From: Chelonoidis abingdonii
Taxonomy: Eukaryota > Chordata > Testudines > Testudinidae
Reading direction: 5' to 3'
Length of the DNA stretch: 64,000 nucleotides
NCBI RefSeq assembly: GCF_003597395.2
Contig: NC_133778.1
Coordinates: 11,394,546-11,458,545 of the forward strand
Both the position numbers and the translations under genes were made by a program. This document shows, one piece after another, positions 24,650 through 34,600 of this stretch. Each line of letters begins with the position of its first letter. Positions within the stretch are counted from its first letter, which is position 1. The notes beneath the pieces were generated by a model. It ran no database searches. It was given only the letters and a program-made list of their open reading frames with translations, and had not been told where the DNA came from.

Positions 24650-25020
24650 TGTCTCGGCCCTGCTCCCCCAGACTGAGGGGAGTGGAGGGGGGGAGTCTAG
24701 GCACTGACCCCCCCTCACCCCCGGGGCAAGGAGAGTGGAGAGTGGAGTCTGGGCTCCGATCCCACCAGAGTGGGGAGAGGAGGGTGGAGTTTGGGCTCTG
24801 AGGCCCCCCCCGCGTGAGGGGGAGTCTGGGCTCCGATCCCACCAGAGTGAGGGGAGTGGAGGGGGGACTTTCAGCCCTGACCCCCTCAGGTGAGGCGAGT
24901 GGAGAGGGAGTCTGGGCCCTGACCACCCCCCCGGGCAAGGAGAGTGGAGGGGGGAGTCTGCGCGCCGCCCCCGGGGCAGAGGGTGGGAAGGGCTGGAGTC
25001 TAGGCCCCGCCCCCGGGAAA
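24650..25020. repeat. GC-rich minisatellite upstream of BARD1
   Basis: Imperfect tandem units of roughly 45-60 bp share GGAGTCTGGGC followed by CCTGACCCC or CCGATCCC and GAGTGGAG. The array lies directly upstream of the CpG-rich promoter. It keeps long frames open on both strands by its composition; these are not genes. Confidence 0.75.
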
Positions 25021-25079
25021 GAGGGATCCACGCAGACAGTGACCCTCCTGGCGACTCCGCTCCGCCGTTCCCAGTCCCT

Positions 25080-25228
25080 CCGGCAGCAGCTCTGGGGCGG
25101 GGCTTCGCGCTCCCCGCAGCCCTTGCGCGCGCCCGGCCACAGCCCCCGGCCGACCCGCGCATGCGCCGTGCTTCGGGCGGGAGTCAGCGGTTGGTTTGAG
25201 CGGCGGCCGGTCCTGTAGCAGCGGGAAG
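25080..25228 (+). promoter_or_regulatory. CpG-rich TATA-less BARD1 promoter / 5' UTR with NRF-1 and GC-box motifs
   Basis: The stretch is very rich in CG dinucleotides and lacks a TATA box. It holds a GC box GGGGCGGGGC at 25094-25103 and a perfect palindromic NRF-1 consensus CGCGCATGCGCC at 25156-25167, about 60 bases before the chosen ATG. A GGGCGGGAG at about 25175, resembling an E2F/Sp1 site, follows. This fits a housekeeping DNA-repair gene promoter. The transcription start is not determined; it most likely lies close to or downstream of the NRF-1 site. Confidence 0.7.
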
Positions 25229-25389
25229 ATGCGGGCTGCGCTGCGGGCTCGCTCCGGGAACCAGCCGGCACCGGCAGGGAGGGCTGCTCCCGCCCGCGCC
25301 CCGCTTGGCATGGAGCCCCCTGCCGGCTGCTGGGACAGCACGCGGGCCGCCCTGCGGCAGCTGGAGGGGCGACTGCGCTGCTCCCGCTG
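25229..25389 (+). CDS. BARD1: BARD1 exon 1 (start codon, N-terminal helix, first RING cysteines)
   Basis: The exon encodes 53 codons plus two bases (TG) of a split Cys codon completed by exon 2. The N-terminus is Arg/Ala/Pro-rich and contains RSGN, as in mammalian BARD1. It is followed by the helix STRAALRQLEGRLRCSR, which in the BRCA1-BARD1 structure packs against BRCA1, and by the first zinc ligand C51. I chose the ATG at 25229 because it has A at -3 and gives the expected distance to the RING (one residue longer than human). An in-frame Met28, in a good context (G at -3 and +4), sits where human BARD1 also has an internal Met, so initiation there is possible. The donor is GTAACC at 25390. 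The 5' UTR boundary cannot be placed from sequence alone. Confidence 0.93.
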
Positions 25390-25399
25390 GTAACCGCGC

Positions 25400-25620
25400 C
25401 TGCCCCGGGAGACAGACCCCCTCCCCGGATCCCGCCCTTCCTCCCGGGCACAGATCCCTCTCCCCCTCCCCGGATCCCGCCCTTCCTCCCGGGCACAGAT
25501 CCCTCTCCCCCGCCCCGATCCCGCCCTTCCCTCGGGGACGGATCCCTCTCCCCCGCCCCGGTCCCGCCCTTCCCCCGGGGACAGATTTCCCCTTCCCCCC
25601 CGCGGATCCCGCCCGTTCTA
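25400..25620. repeat. About 45-bp minisatellite at the start of BARD1 intron 1
   Basis: About five copies of a unit containing GATCCCGCCCTTCC, CCCGGG and ACAGATCCCTCTCCCC start some 10-20 bases after the exon 1 donor. The first two full units are almost identical, and later ones carry substitutions and small length changes. The GC-rich tract extends the CpG island into the intron. Confidence 0.85.
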
Positions 25621-26587
25621 TCGGGGTAGAGGTGTGTTTGATAAGAACTCACGCTGCTGTGATCCCACATTACCTGACACTCCTGGTTTCCCTTCAGAGT
25701 CCCACTGGGGCTCCGTGAGAGTCTGGCTAGCCCGTCTGATGACAGGCCTGAGGCCTAAGTGGTGTTAATGCTTAGGAACTCAGGGAGACAGGAATTTTAC
25801 ACTGTTATGTCCTTGAGCACTTAGAATAAATAGTGAATAACCCCCGTTCCATAGGCACCCACCCTTAGTGCTTCCTGTAAGAGCACTTCTGATCTCCAGA
25901 CCAGACATATTAAACCATCTGAAACTGACATCTTGTCCTAGTGGAAGGTTCTATAATGTTGAGGATCTGCTGTTTCTAATGTAATTGCATTGCCATAGTT
26001 AGGTGGTGTGACTGTCCCAAAAGGACGCCCTCAGAGGGAGTTGATACCCTATAACAATTGTGTTGTAAAACTGCAGTAAAAATGCCCTTGACTTTCCCAG
26101 TACTTGACTTGTGTGGTAATGGGCTTATACATCCCTAGAGAGATTAACAGTGAGCAGTGCTAATGTAGTGAAGCAGAACTGTGTTTACTTGTTTCAGAAA
26201 ATAGCTGTTGTCAGCTTGATCTGCTGCTTTCTGGGCAGAGCCTAAGGAAGCTGGTTATATAGTAAATGCATTTACATTGGAATCAGAACCATGCTAGCTG
26301 CCAGTGGCCTTAAAAAGCTGTTGCTAGCAGGGTTGTATAATGATTTCTCTGATTATTATGGAAGGAGACATTTTATCAGAGAACCATGCTACTTTCCACT
26401 TATTCAGTAGTGTGATTTATACCACTGTCCTCAAACAGAATATCTCAAACCAATCAGGAAAACCATGCTAGAGTCCTGCTAGCAATAACCGCAGGCACAA
26501 ATGCAGATGCCTTAAAACTAATTGGTTCTTTGTTCTAGGAGCTACGAGTTTTTAAAATCATTACTGCTTTTCTTCCTCTCTGAATAG

Positions 26588-26644
26588 CATGAACATCCTT
26601 AAGGAACCTGTGTGCTTGGGAAAATGTGAGCATGTCTTCTGTCT
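26588..26644 (+). CDS. BARD1: BARD1 exon 2 (RING core)
   Basis: This 57-nt exon follows a pyrimidine-rich acceptor ending in AATAG and is closed by the donor GTAAGT. Joined to exon 1 it completes C54 and reads MNILKEPVCLGKCEHVFC, then two bases of a split Leu codon. It supplies RING ligands C67, H69 and C72. The spacing matches the C3HC4 pattern of BARD1, including the LGxCEH segment that distinguishes BARD1 from most RING fingers. Its length is a multiple of three, so skipping it would keep the frame but destroy the RING. It is too short for an ORF search and was found by family motif and splice phase. Confidence 0.95.
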
Positions 26645-27373
26645 GTAAGTACCATATTTACTTTATATGCAACAGCTGTAAAGAAAAGGACCCTAGTCCT
26701 GCAAACAGTTATGTATAATACCCTTAACTTTAATATCTGAATAGTTCAGTTGACATCAGTGGGACTGTTTTATATGTGTATACATTTTCCTGGTTTGGAG
26801 ACAGTAAGGTCAAAAGAAAAAGCTGAACAGTTTTAAAAGAGATTCATATTTGAAATTCATCCTGTCCTTATTCTTATAGTCTGTTCTCTGGGAAAGGAAG
26901 AGCTTGGGGAATACAACAGGGAAAATTAGATGTGTAAATTTTTTTTTTAAAGGAACCATTAGCTCTGCCTGATTGGGTCTTCAGAAGAAATCACAAATCT
27001 TGTAATTAAGGCCTTAGTCCCACAGAGATCTGCCTATGCAGAGCCCCTTTTGGCTTTGGTCCAGGTGGGTGCAGAGGTGTCTCTGCAGGGAGGTTTTAGC
27101 AGGATCAGTGCCTATATATTTAGGGTTTTAGTTTACAGCTCATTGAGTTGTGTTTGTAAAAGACAAATTCTCTGAACTGAAAGGCTAAAATTATCTTCTT
27201 TGTATTTGAATTGTAGTGCTGAGAATACCAATGGGAGTCTTTCAGTTACAGAAATTAGTTTGGAAAGATTCAATAATTTGTCCACGCTGTAGTACCCTCA
27301 TCTGAGAGGACAATGTACATATTGGAGAGGCAGAAGTATTCATAGGTTTTATTGGCATACCAAAGCAAACACA
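26645..27373. other. BARD1 intron 2, first part
   Basis: No gene. A palindrome-type repeat fragment (CTAGTCCTGCAAACAGTTAT) lies at about 26690-26770. Nothing else is recognised. Confidence 0.5.
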
Positions 27374-27556
27374 GGGGAGGGATAGCTCAGTGGTTTGAGC
27401 ATTGGCCTGCTAAACCAAGGGTTGTGAGTTCAGTCCTTGAGGGGACCACTTAGGGATCTGGGGCAAAAATCAGTACTTGGTCCTGCTAGTGAATGCAGTG
27501 GGCTGGACTGAGTGACCTTTCAGGGTTCCTTCCGGCTCTATGAGATAGGCATATCT
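27374..27556 (+). mobile_element. tRNA-derived SINE, Cry-like (turtle)
   Basis: GGGGAGGGATAGCTCAGTGG gives an A box, and GAGTTCAGTCCTTGAGG a B box. The body runs through TTAGGGATCTGGGGCAAAAA and ends GTTCCTTCCGGCTCTATGAG. This matches the Cry family of cryptodiran turtle SINEs as I remember it. It lies in BARD1 intron 2. Confidence 0.85.
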
Positions 27557-28059
27557 CCATATATTTATCCAACTAGCAGGAAAGAGAGAACACTTTTTGT
27601 TTTCACTGTCCAGAAATTCCTATGGAGCATGCAGGATCAGGTTAGAGCTGGGAATATATACAAGTCCTTAGCTTAACAGTTTACTTGATGCCAGTTGTAA
27701 GACAATAATTTGCGTTTCGCCATAACCTCTTGTTAATACAATAGACACTGTGCCCATAAAGGTTACGTGGTCAATGTATTCTCGCTCATGTGGGGCTCTC
27801 CCTTTTCCGGTGTAGGTAGGAGAGTGGCAGACACCATACATCATATGTCATTTGAAAGCTTATTATGTCTATTTTAAGATGACACATGATGTGAAGCTGT
27901 CACACAGTGTTATTACCATAGAAATGGGTATAAACAATGATACCATCAACCAGTTCAAATATTTACATGCACTTCCATTGATTTAAAGACTCAATATTGG
28001 ATTTTGTGACCTCAAAGCATCACAACAATGATCCAAAGGATAAAACAAAATCTAATAAT

Positions 28060-28565
28060 ATATTTGCACAGGTATCATTGAAATGTAATAGTGCTGATGA
28101 TATTTCTGGTCAACTTCATTGTCATTTTGTTCATCATGATGATCTCGGTCAAGAACGTGAGAGTTGCCACAGTCTTTGTTTCCTTGGCACGTATACAATA
28201 CTGTGCTGGGAAGATTGTTCTGACTACAGACACTGTTGATTGTGCAATGACACATACTGGTACAGACACAAATAAGGTCTTATAGAAGCTTAGATGCCAC
28301 TGGGCCTTTGAAGAATACGGGAAATGGTTCATTATTCACATTTTTCCATCCATCTTGCAATGGTGATCCAATATGTGGTTTCCCTCTGTTGCATAGACAT
28401 CCAGATTTTTGTTTGATAAGATGCCCCTTTGACATGCTCATCAGTACTGTCGTCATGTGGCAGAAATTTGGCCAATGACTTGTCCTTTTTGATCGCTAGT
28501 TCGAGGTGCAAGCAATTCGGGTCTCTGTGGGTCTCCTTTTCTTTCTTGCTCTGGTCACACAGCAC
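28060..28565 (-). pseudogene. Decayed Cys-rich protein pseudogene candidate in BARD1 intron 2
   Basis: Reading the minus strand and allowing frame changes, 28565-28400 gives STDEHVKGASYQTKIW, then in a shifted frame KPHIGSPLQDGWKN, then ICVCTSMCHCTINSVC followed by SQNNLPSTVLYTC and QGNKDCGN at about 28285-28145. The order (H-x2-RA-x-YQ-x-W, P-SP-x-GW, then a Cys-rich tail with NNLP and C-x-C spacing) resembles a recurrent uncharacterised metazoan family that I remember as dispersed like a mobile-element gene. Stops and at least two frameshifts mean it is not functional. The family assignment is from memory and weak; the alternative is chance similarity. Confidence 0.35.
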
Positions 28566-31515
28566 CGCTACCCGGTAGTTGTAGCATGTACTGAGTTACA
28601 GCAGTCTGAGTCTCTTTAATAATAATATATTGTAAGGACTTGGTGTCTTCAGACTCAAACACCTTTTGAGTGTTAGACAATGTTTCCTTGACAAATGCTG
28701 GAACTGCAAGAGTACCTCCTCACTGATTACGCCATTTAAGAAATGAATGAAGTTTCAGAGCACTCAGATCCTCAGACGCTAATCTCAAGCCATATAGAGC
28801 ACAGTTGAATTACTTACCAGCAAGCATTTGATCTGCAGTACAAAGCTATCTATCTACTCTGCACCAGCCCTATTCAGCTGACCTGGGCCAGCTGCATCTG
28901 TGATGCAGGTCTTTTAGTCCAGTATTGCATTAAGCCTTAAGGGCCTTGATGGGGAAATGGTAGCAAAAGAGATTTTCTGACTCTTCAGGGCTAGTAAGTT
29001 AAAGGGCAGCAATTACACACTTTCCATGGAGCTTCAGGCAATGTCTTTCTCCATTTAAATCTGTTAAAAAGGTCCTAAAGTGACCTATTTCCACCATAGC
29101 CACTGTTTCTCTTCCAGACACTGTCTACAATTTCTGTGGAACCTCACATGCCTCTTAAATCACTGTCTCTCAAGCTCTATTGGAAGCCTTTTGCCATGTT
29201 CCATTTACACCGTTTTACCACACAGTAGTTGATGCTCTGCAAAATAATCCTCAAATTTAGTCTTGGTCAAGAGAGTTTACTACGTGCAGGATATATCATT
29301 GTTTTAGTAAAAGCGGTTTTGAGAGGTGGTAATATGGATCATTGGGGAGTAGTACTAGGGATCTTTAATTGAGTTAATTAACTGGTTGTCAGACATCTAA
29401 AACGTAGTAATTTAGTTTTGGATAACCCTACTCTAATTTGGAGAACAAATCTTCTAAGATAGTTGGACATTATTACTGAAGTAAGATTTTTTTTTTTTTT
29501 GAAAATCTTTCAGAACATCAAAAGCTGTAATCTGTGTTGAGGGTCTGGAGGAGTAACCAATGGGCACCTTAGTTTTTGATAAAAGCTGCTTTTTTTTCTC
29601 CAGGTCTCGTTGCTAGAAAGCAAGTAGTCTGTATTGCTGATATAATCCAAATAACTATATCATGGTCCTTTATTTATTCAGTGGTGAACTAGTTTATTAC
29701 TCAACTGTACCTTCTGATCATCATTTTTAATCCATTTCCTGGGGTGGCTTATTCCTGCATTGTGGTTATTTGTTTTGTTGAACTTTATATGGTGGTTTAG
29801 GCTAGTCAAAACAGTAGTTTGTTTCCAAACATGCCAGCAAGCGGTCAGGTCAAAGTCTGACATGAGGTTATTCTGGTTCACAACCAAATAGAGAAAACTA
29901 TTAATATATTAAAAGAGCAGGGAAAACGGGTGACAATGTTGTATAAATATAAGTGTGAAAGTAAGTGATCTGCAGTAATTGGGTCAGATGCTGGAGATTT
30001 TTTTATGGGCTGTGATATTTATTATTTGAAAGCAATCCCTGTAGTATGATCTGATCCAGAGTAACTTCAGTGGGTTAACTACAGTGAATGGATGTTATGC
30101 ATCAAGATAGTGGAATATATATGGGAATGTACAGATACAGATTGACAGATCCTACCCTGAACAGTTTGGAACCTAAAAAATACATAAGTCAGATACAGCG
30201 TGAAAGAAAAATCCCCATCTGTAACATGGGATAATAGTTTCTGAGGCAAAGAGAGATTAACAGCTTAATTTCCAAAGTACTCAGCACCTGACAGCTCCCA
30301 GTAAGAACAAGATCAGCTAGGCTCTTTTAAAAATGTGGCCATAAGTGACTTGCTGAATGTCACACAAGGAGCCTGTCTGAGCCAGAAATTGAACTGAAAT
30401 CTCTGTAGTCTCAATCCAGTGTTTTAACTGCAAGACCACTTGTTCTTTCAACAATGTGAAGTTCATGGGGGAAGTGTGTCAAAGATACAGATGTCAGGCA
30501 TGTAACTGTCATTTGTGCCTTTGAAAAAATTGCCCATCTTGAAATTAACAGAGAAATATACTTTAGCGTGGTGGTTTCAGAGAGACTTTCAAAACCCCTC
30601 AGTGTTGGTCTAACTTCCTCCTTTGAAGTCATGTCATAGATCAGGCCTATGGGGACTTTGTGCAGGGCAAGCCAGGGTATGAATCTAGAGAGCACTAGTC
30701 CCATAACATGAGATAGGCGCTTTTGAGAATCCCACCTAATAACTTGTATGGTGGACCCCAAAGTCTTTTTGCCAGAGTAATCAAATGAGTAAATATAATG
30801 ATGTGGAGGAGGATGGAAAGGTACTACTTGGAACCTACAAGTTTGGGTTTAAGTGACCTTTACTAAGCACACTTGTTTCTCCTTGAGCTGTTCAGAGATA
30901 AATGCTCTGAAAAAAAGAAAGTGATTAAAATAATTCTGACACCTCTGGACTCCTGGGGGACTTCTTACTGGGAAATGTTGAGAGTTGTGTAACTTAACAG
31001 TACCAGGACAGTTTTAACAACAGACAAGTGAAAGTGATCACTTGCTATTGATTGGATTTTCTATCACATTTGTAAAAAAGAATGCTGTTGAAAAACAGCA
31101 TTGTTTAGTTGAGGGGACAGAAGAATCTAGAGTTAAGCTACTCAAAAACGTAATGTCCTGTTAACAGAAACAATGTGTAGAAGTGGAGCTTTGGAATCTT
31201 TTAAATTTTGATTAACATGGGTGAGTGTGAGATTCAAAAGTTTATTAAACAGTTTTGATGACACAGCTTCCTGATAAGACTTTTAGACTTGGCTTGCTTA
31301 ATTCTGGCTTGTAATTGGCCAGGCCAAATATTTGATTTCTTCTTCTGCTATGGTAAGTGAATGTTAAGTAATTCTTATACTCTTTGCATTGTCAGCTTTT
31401 TGGTATTAAAATAAAAAAGACTTGCCTATCAACTGCTAACATAGCTGGATGCTGAAGTGAATGTGCCAGTTTACTTGTGTGGAATGACTTGTGTTTATAC
31501 ATGCTTGACTTTCAG
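28566..31515. other. BARD1 intron 2, remainder
   Basis: A MIR-like minus-strand fragment lies at about 30220-30445 (AAGTGACTTGCTGAATGTCA). Otherwise nothing is recognised. The 116-codon minus frame at 30411-30761 overlaps that SINE and is not a gene. Confidence 0.5.
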
Positions 31516-31661
31516 AGCTTGTGTGGGTGACTGTATTGGCACAGAATGCCCAGTGTGTCACACTCCAGCCTGGGTACAAGATGTGCAAATAAATAGGCAG
31601 CTAGACAATATGATCCAGCTGTGCAGCAAACTGCGACATCTACTGGGCGAAGACTTCACAG
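31516..31661 (+). CDS. BARD1: BARD1 exon 3 (second half of RING and C-terminal helix)
   Basis: The acceptor is CTTTCAG and the donor is GGTAAGA. The first base completes a Leu codon, after which the frame reads [14 protein letters not shown], giving the last zinc ligands C75, C84 and C87. Then follow [17 protein letters not shown] and [11 protein letters not shown], the helix that forms the second half of the four-helix interface with BRCA1. The exon is 146 nt, one codon shorter than the human exon as I remember it, which offsets the extra codon in exon 1. It ends with one base (G) of residue 122. The open frame running on into the intron after 31661 is read-through and not coding. Confidence 0.95.
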
Positions 31662-34600
31662 GTAAGACAAGACCTTGTGCTCCCTGTTCAAACTTGGGTC
31701 AATTTCATATGCTTTTAAAGGCTGAGACAGCTGGGTTTTTTTGTTTTTTTTTTAAGATTCTGAAAGGTTATATCAAATCACTCTTGGAAAATCTGCATTT
31801 GAACGGAACAGTTGCTGGGTTTATCTCTTTGTTCAGATCTACCTAGATCCTTATTAAAGAAAGGGAAATAGTCTAGAATTGCATTAGTCCACAATTCATT
31901 AGAATCTGTCTGCTAAATTTAGAGTTAAAGATATGTAACATTCCCAAGTCACATGACACAATGAATTACAAGTAGGAAAATGGCGAGCATTGTCGTGTCC
32001 TATACCATATTTGTGAGTGTGTATAAAGTTCTAAGGTGTAATTCTTCAGTGAGCCCTATACAAGGCAATCTCACTGAGGGTGCAGGGTTCTTTTTACTTA
32101 CCATCCTCACATTGTTGCAGCCCGATGTATAATGTGTGCATTAGTTTTCAGATTAGGTTGTTGTATGTGTGAAATCTCATACTTTCTGCTTCATGATGGG
32201 GAGAGAGGCGAGTCTCAATTCTCTTGGATTGTCAGAAACCAAAATGACACAACTGTACCTATTCTCTGTTGTGGAAATCTGTCATTTCTGACGATTGTGG
32301 TAGTGACTATGCTACAAAACTGCAGAGTTGCTGATCTGGGATTTCACTTCCATTATTGCCTTACCAAACTTTTGGCTGATTGACAAAGAAGGGAAGATTG
32401 AGGCAAAATGATTGTAGGCGAGTCTCTTGAGTAGTTCTCACATTTGAGAAAACACTCATTTAGCTGTCAAATACAGATAAAGTATTTTTTTCCCTCATAG
32501 CTTGTTTCCAGTATTAAGCTAAATAGAAGATTCTTCTTTATCAACCTGATTCCCTCAAAAGGTTCACCTCACGATCACTGCTATGATAGTCCTTTTTTGA
32601 CATCCAAACACTGGATTGTGATATCACTGAAGCAGTGAGGCTAAAGGACATCTCGAACAGTAAATAAAGGGTTTTTCTTACGCAGCTGAAATCTCTGGTA
32701 ATCAAAAGCTATGAGTAAGATAGAAAATGTGGATGGCAGTTTAATAGAGTTAGGGAAAACATTCAAGTGTGGTGAAGCTCTTTAGGAGTATAATGGGAAG
32801 GGAGGGCTTTTGAAGTGATTGGCTTGAGGCACTTTATATAGTGTTGAAGAATAATAGTCAAAGTTGAGGAGCAGCCTTTTATGGTTATTGAGTGAACTTG
32901 AAGGGTACTCCAAATGTCAAAGTGAATGGAGAAAACCATGCATAAGGTTATTTTGGTCTGAAGTGAAGTTTCCCTATATGATGGCTTTAATTACAAAAAG
33001 AATGGAATGAAATGTATTTTAAAATAAGGTTTATGCCCATGCAGTGGAAACCACAGTAACAGATGAAATATTTTCTTGAAATTATTTTAAAGATAAGTGT
33101 ATTCAGGTTTGAGAAACTTGAGCTTTATTGTGTCTAATCCGTTTTTTAAAATCACTACAGTATTTTTACAAGTAATTTTTCAGTACTACTGCAGCAGGAC
33201 GGTGCTAAAATATAAAGTGATGTGGTGATTAATTTTCCATTTTTGGAGGATTCCTCCCTTATTAAGTATTAGTGACCTTTTATTAGTCTCTCATTCCTGA
33301 TTTAAGGAAAAAACTTGAAGACTGTCGATAGTGTATTGTCAGAGACGCTATGGATGGCATAACTAGGTGACTAGGCTTGATCAAATGAAAATAAAGGCAT
33401 TATTATGCTACATCTAATGACGAGTGATGGAAGGCTGCAGGAATTGAAGATTTACAAATTGTGGTACTCTAGGTTGTTTTGACACTCCTGTTTGCCCTTG
33501 GAAATTTGTCACTTCACATAGATGTGTCTCTAGTGGAACTACCTCACAAGTGTTAAGTTAAATACATATATGGCTTTGCAGGATCAGACCTTTGTGGTTA
33601 TGATGGTAATTTGCACAATGTAGATCAATGTATTTTTGCAGAGTTCCAGGTGGGTTACTAAAGACAATAGAAGTAACAAATATAGTAAAGCCACATGCCA
33701 AGGCTTAATTTCAGTCAGATTTTTGTTCTTTGGCAATAAGAAATGGACAAATTTCTATTTTTGTGGATGTGCCTTTTGCATTTGTTTGTGTGTAGCACGG
33801 CAAATTGAGCAGTTAGCATTCTGCTTCCACATGCATATGTGGAGTAATTTTGGAAGGGGCCTTCTCCATGTAATTGAGGGTGGGTGGAAATCAGGAGCAA
33901 GCTGTCTTTGCAGGCAGAGATTTGGTAACACCAGTATGACAGACAAAGATGAGTTTTGGGGCAGTCTTTGTGAGTGGAGCTGGAGGGCAGGAAGGTGGTT
34001 ATGCTGGAAGGGGTATCAGACTCAACTATTGCACATTGATGCCAATCAAGGAAAGTATTTGTGTGTTGAGGAGCCAGCTGCTTTTGAGCTAGCTTGCAGC
34101 ACACATAGAAAAAAGTGTCTGTCCTGGACTCCTGCTGTTGGAGCCTCAAGTGAAAAACTGGATCCAGAATATGGGGTCTCTTTTGTTAGTTAGCGCTCAT
34201 AGTCTTCAACTGTGATTGTCCTTATTGCTATAAAGGCACCTCGTCTGATAACCCTTGCTCTGAAGAGCCGCCAGTCTAAACAGACAAGACGGGGAGTGGA
34301 GTGGGAGAAAGGAACGTTTTAAAAAACAAAACAAAAAACAAACACCTCATTTTAGAGAGTGAGTGGCCTGAGGTCTTAGGCAGAACTAGGGGCGGGGCCT
34401 ATGACTGACTGACAGTTCAGTGTCTTAAGTGATAAGACCAGCTTTTGTATGCAGTGTAGTTGTAGCTGTGTCGGTCCCAGGATAGTAGAGAGACAAAGTG
34501 GATGAGGTAATTTTTTTTTTTTTTTTTTTTTTTTTTTTGTTGTTGGACCAACTTCTGTTGGTGAGAGACCATCTTTTAATATTTACGCTTGGGATCCTGC

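Noticed and set aside
24191..25670. Long minus-strand frames of 323 and 350 codons and plus-strand frames of 113-137 codons around BARD1 exon 1
   Set aside because: They run through GC-rich minisatellites and the CpG island, overlap each other in several frames, and translate to Pro/Gly/Ser/Arg repeats. Composition explains them.
27374..27460. A functional tRNA gene
   Set aside because: A- and B-box matches belong to a tRNA-derived SINE with a non-tRNA body; no intact cloverleaf.
31457..31846. A 129-codon frame as a single gene
   Set aside because: Only 31516-31661 is BARD1 exon 3. The flanking codons are intron, shown by clean acceptor and donor sites.
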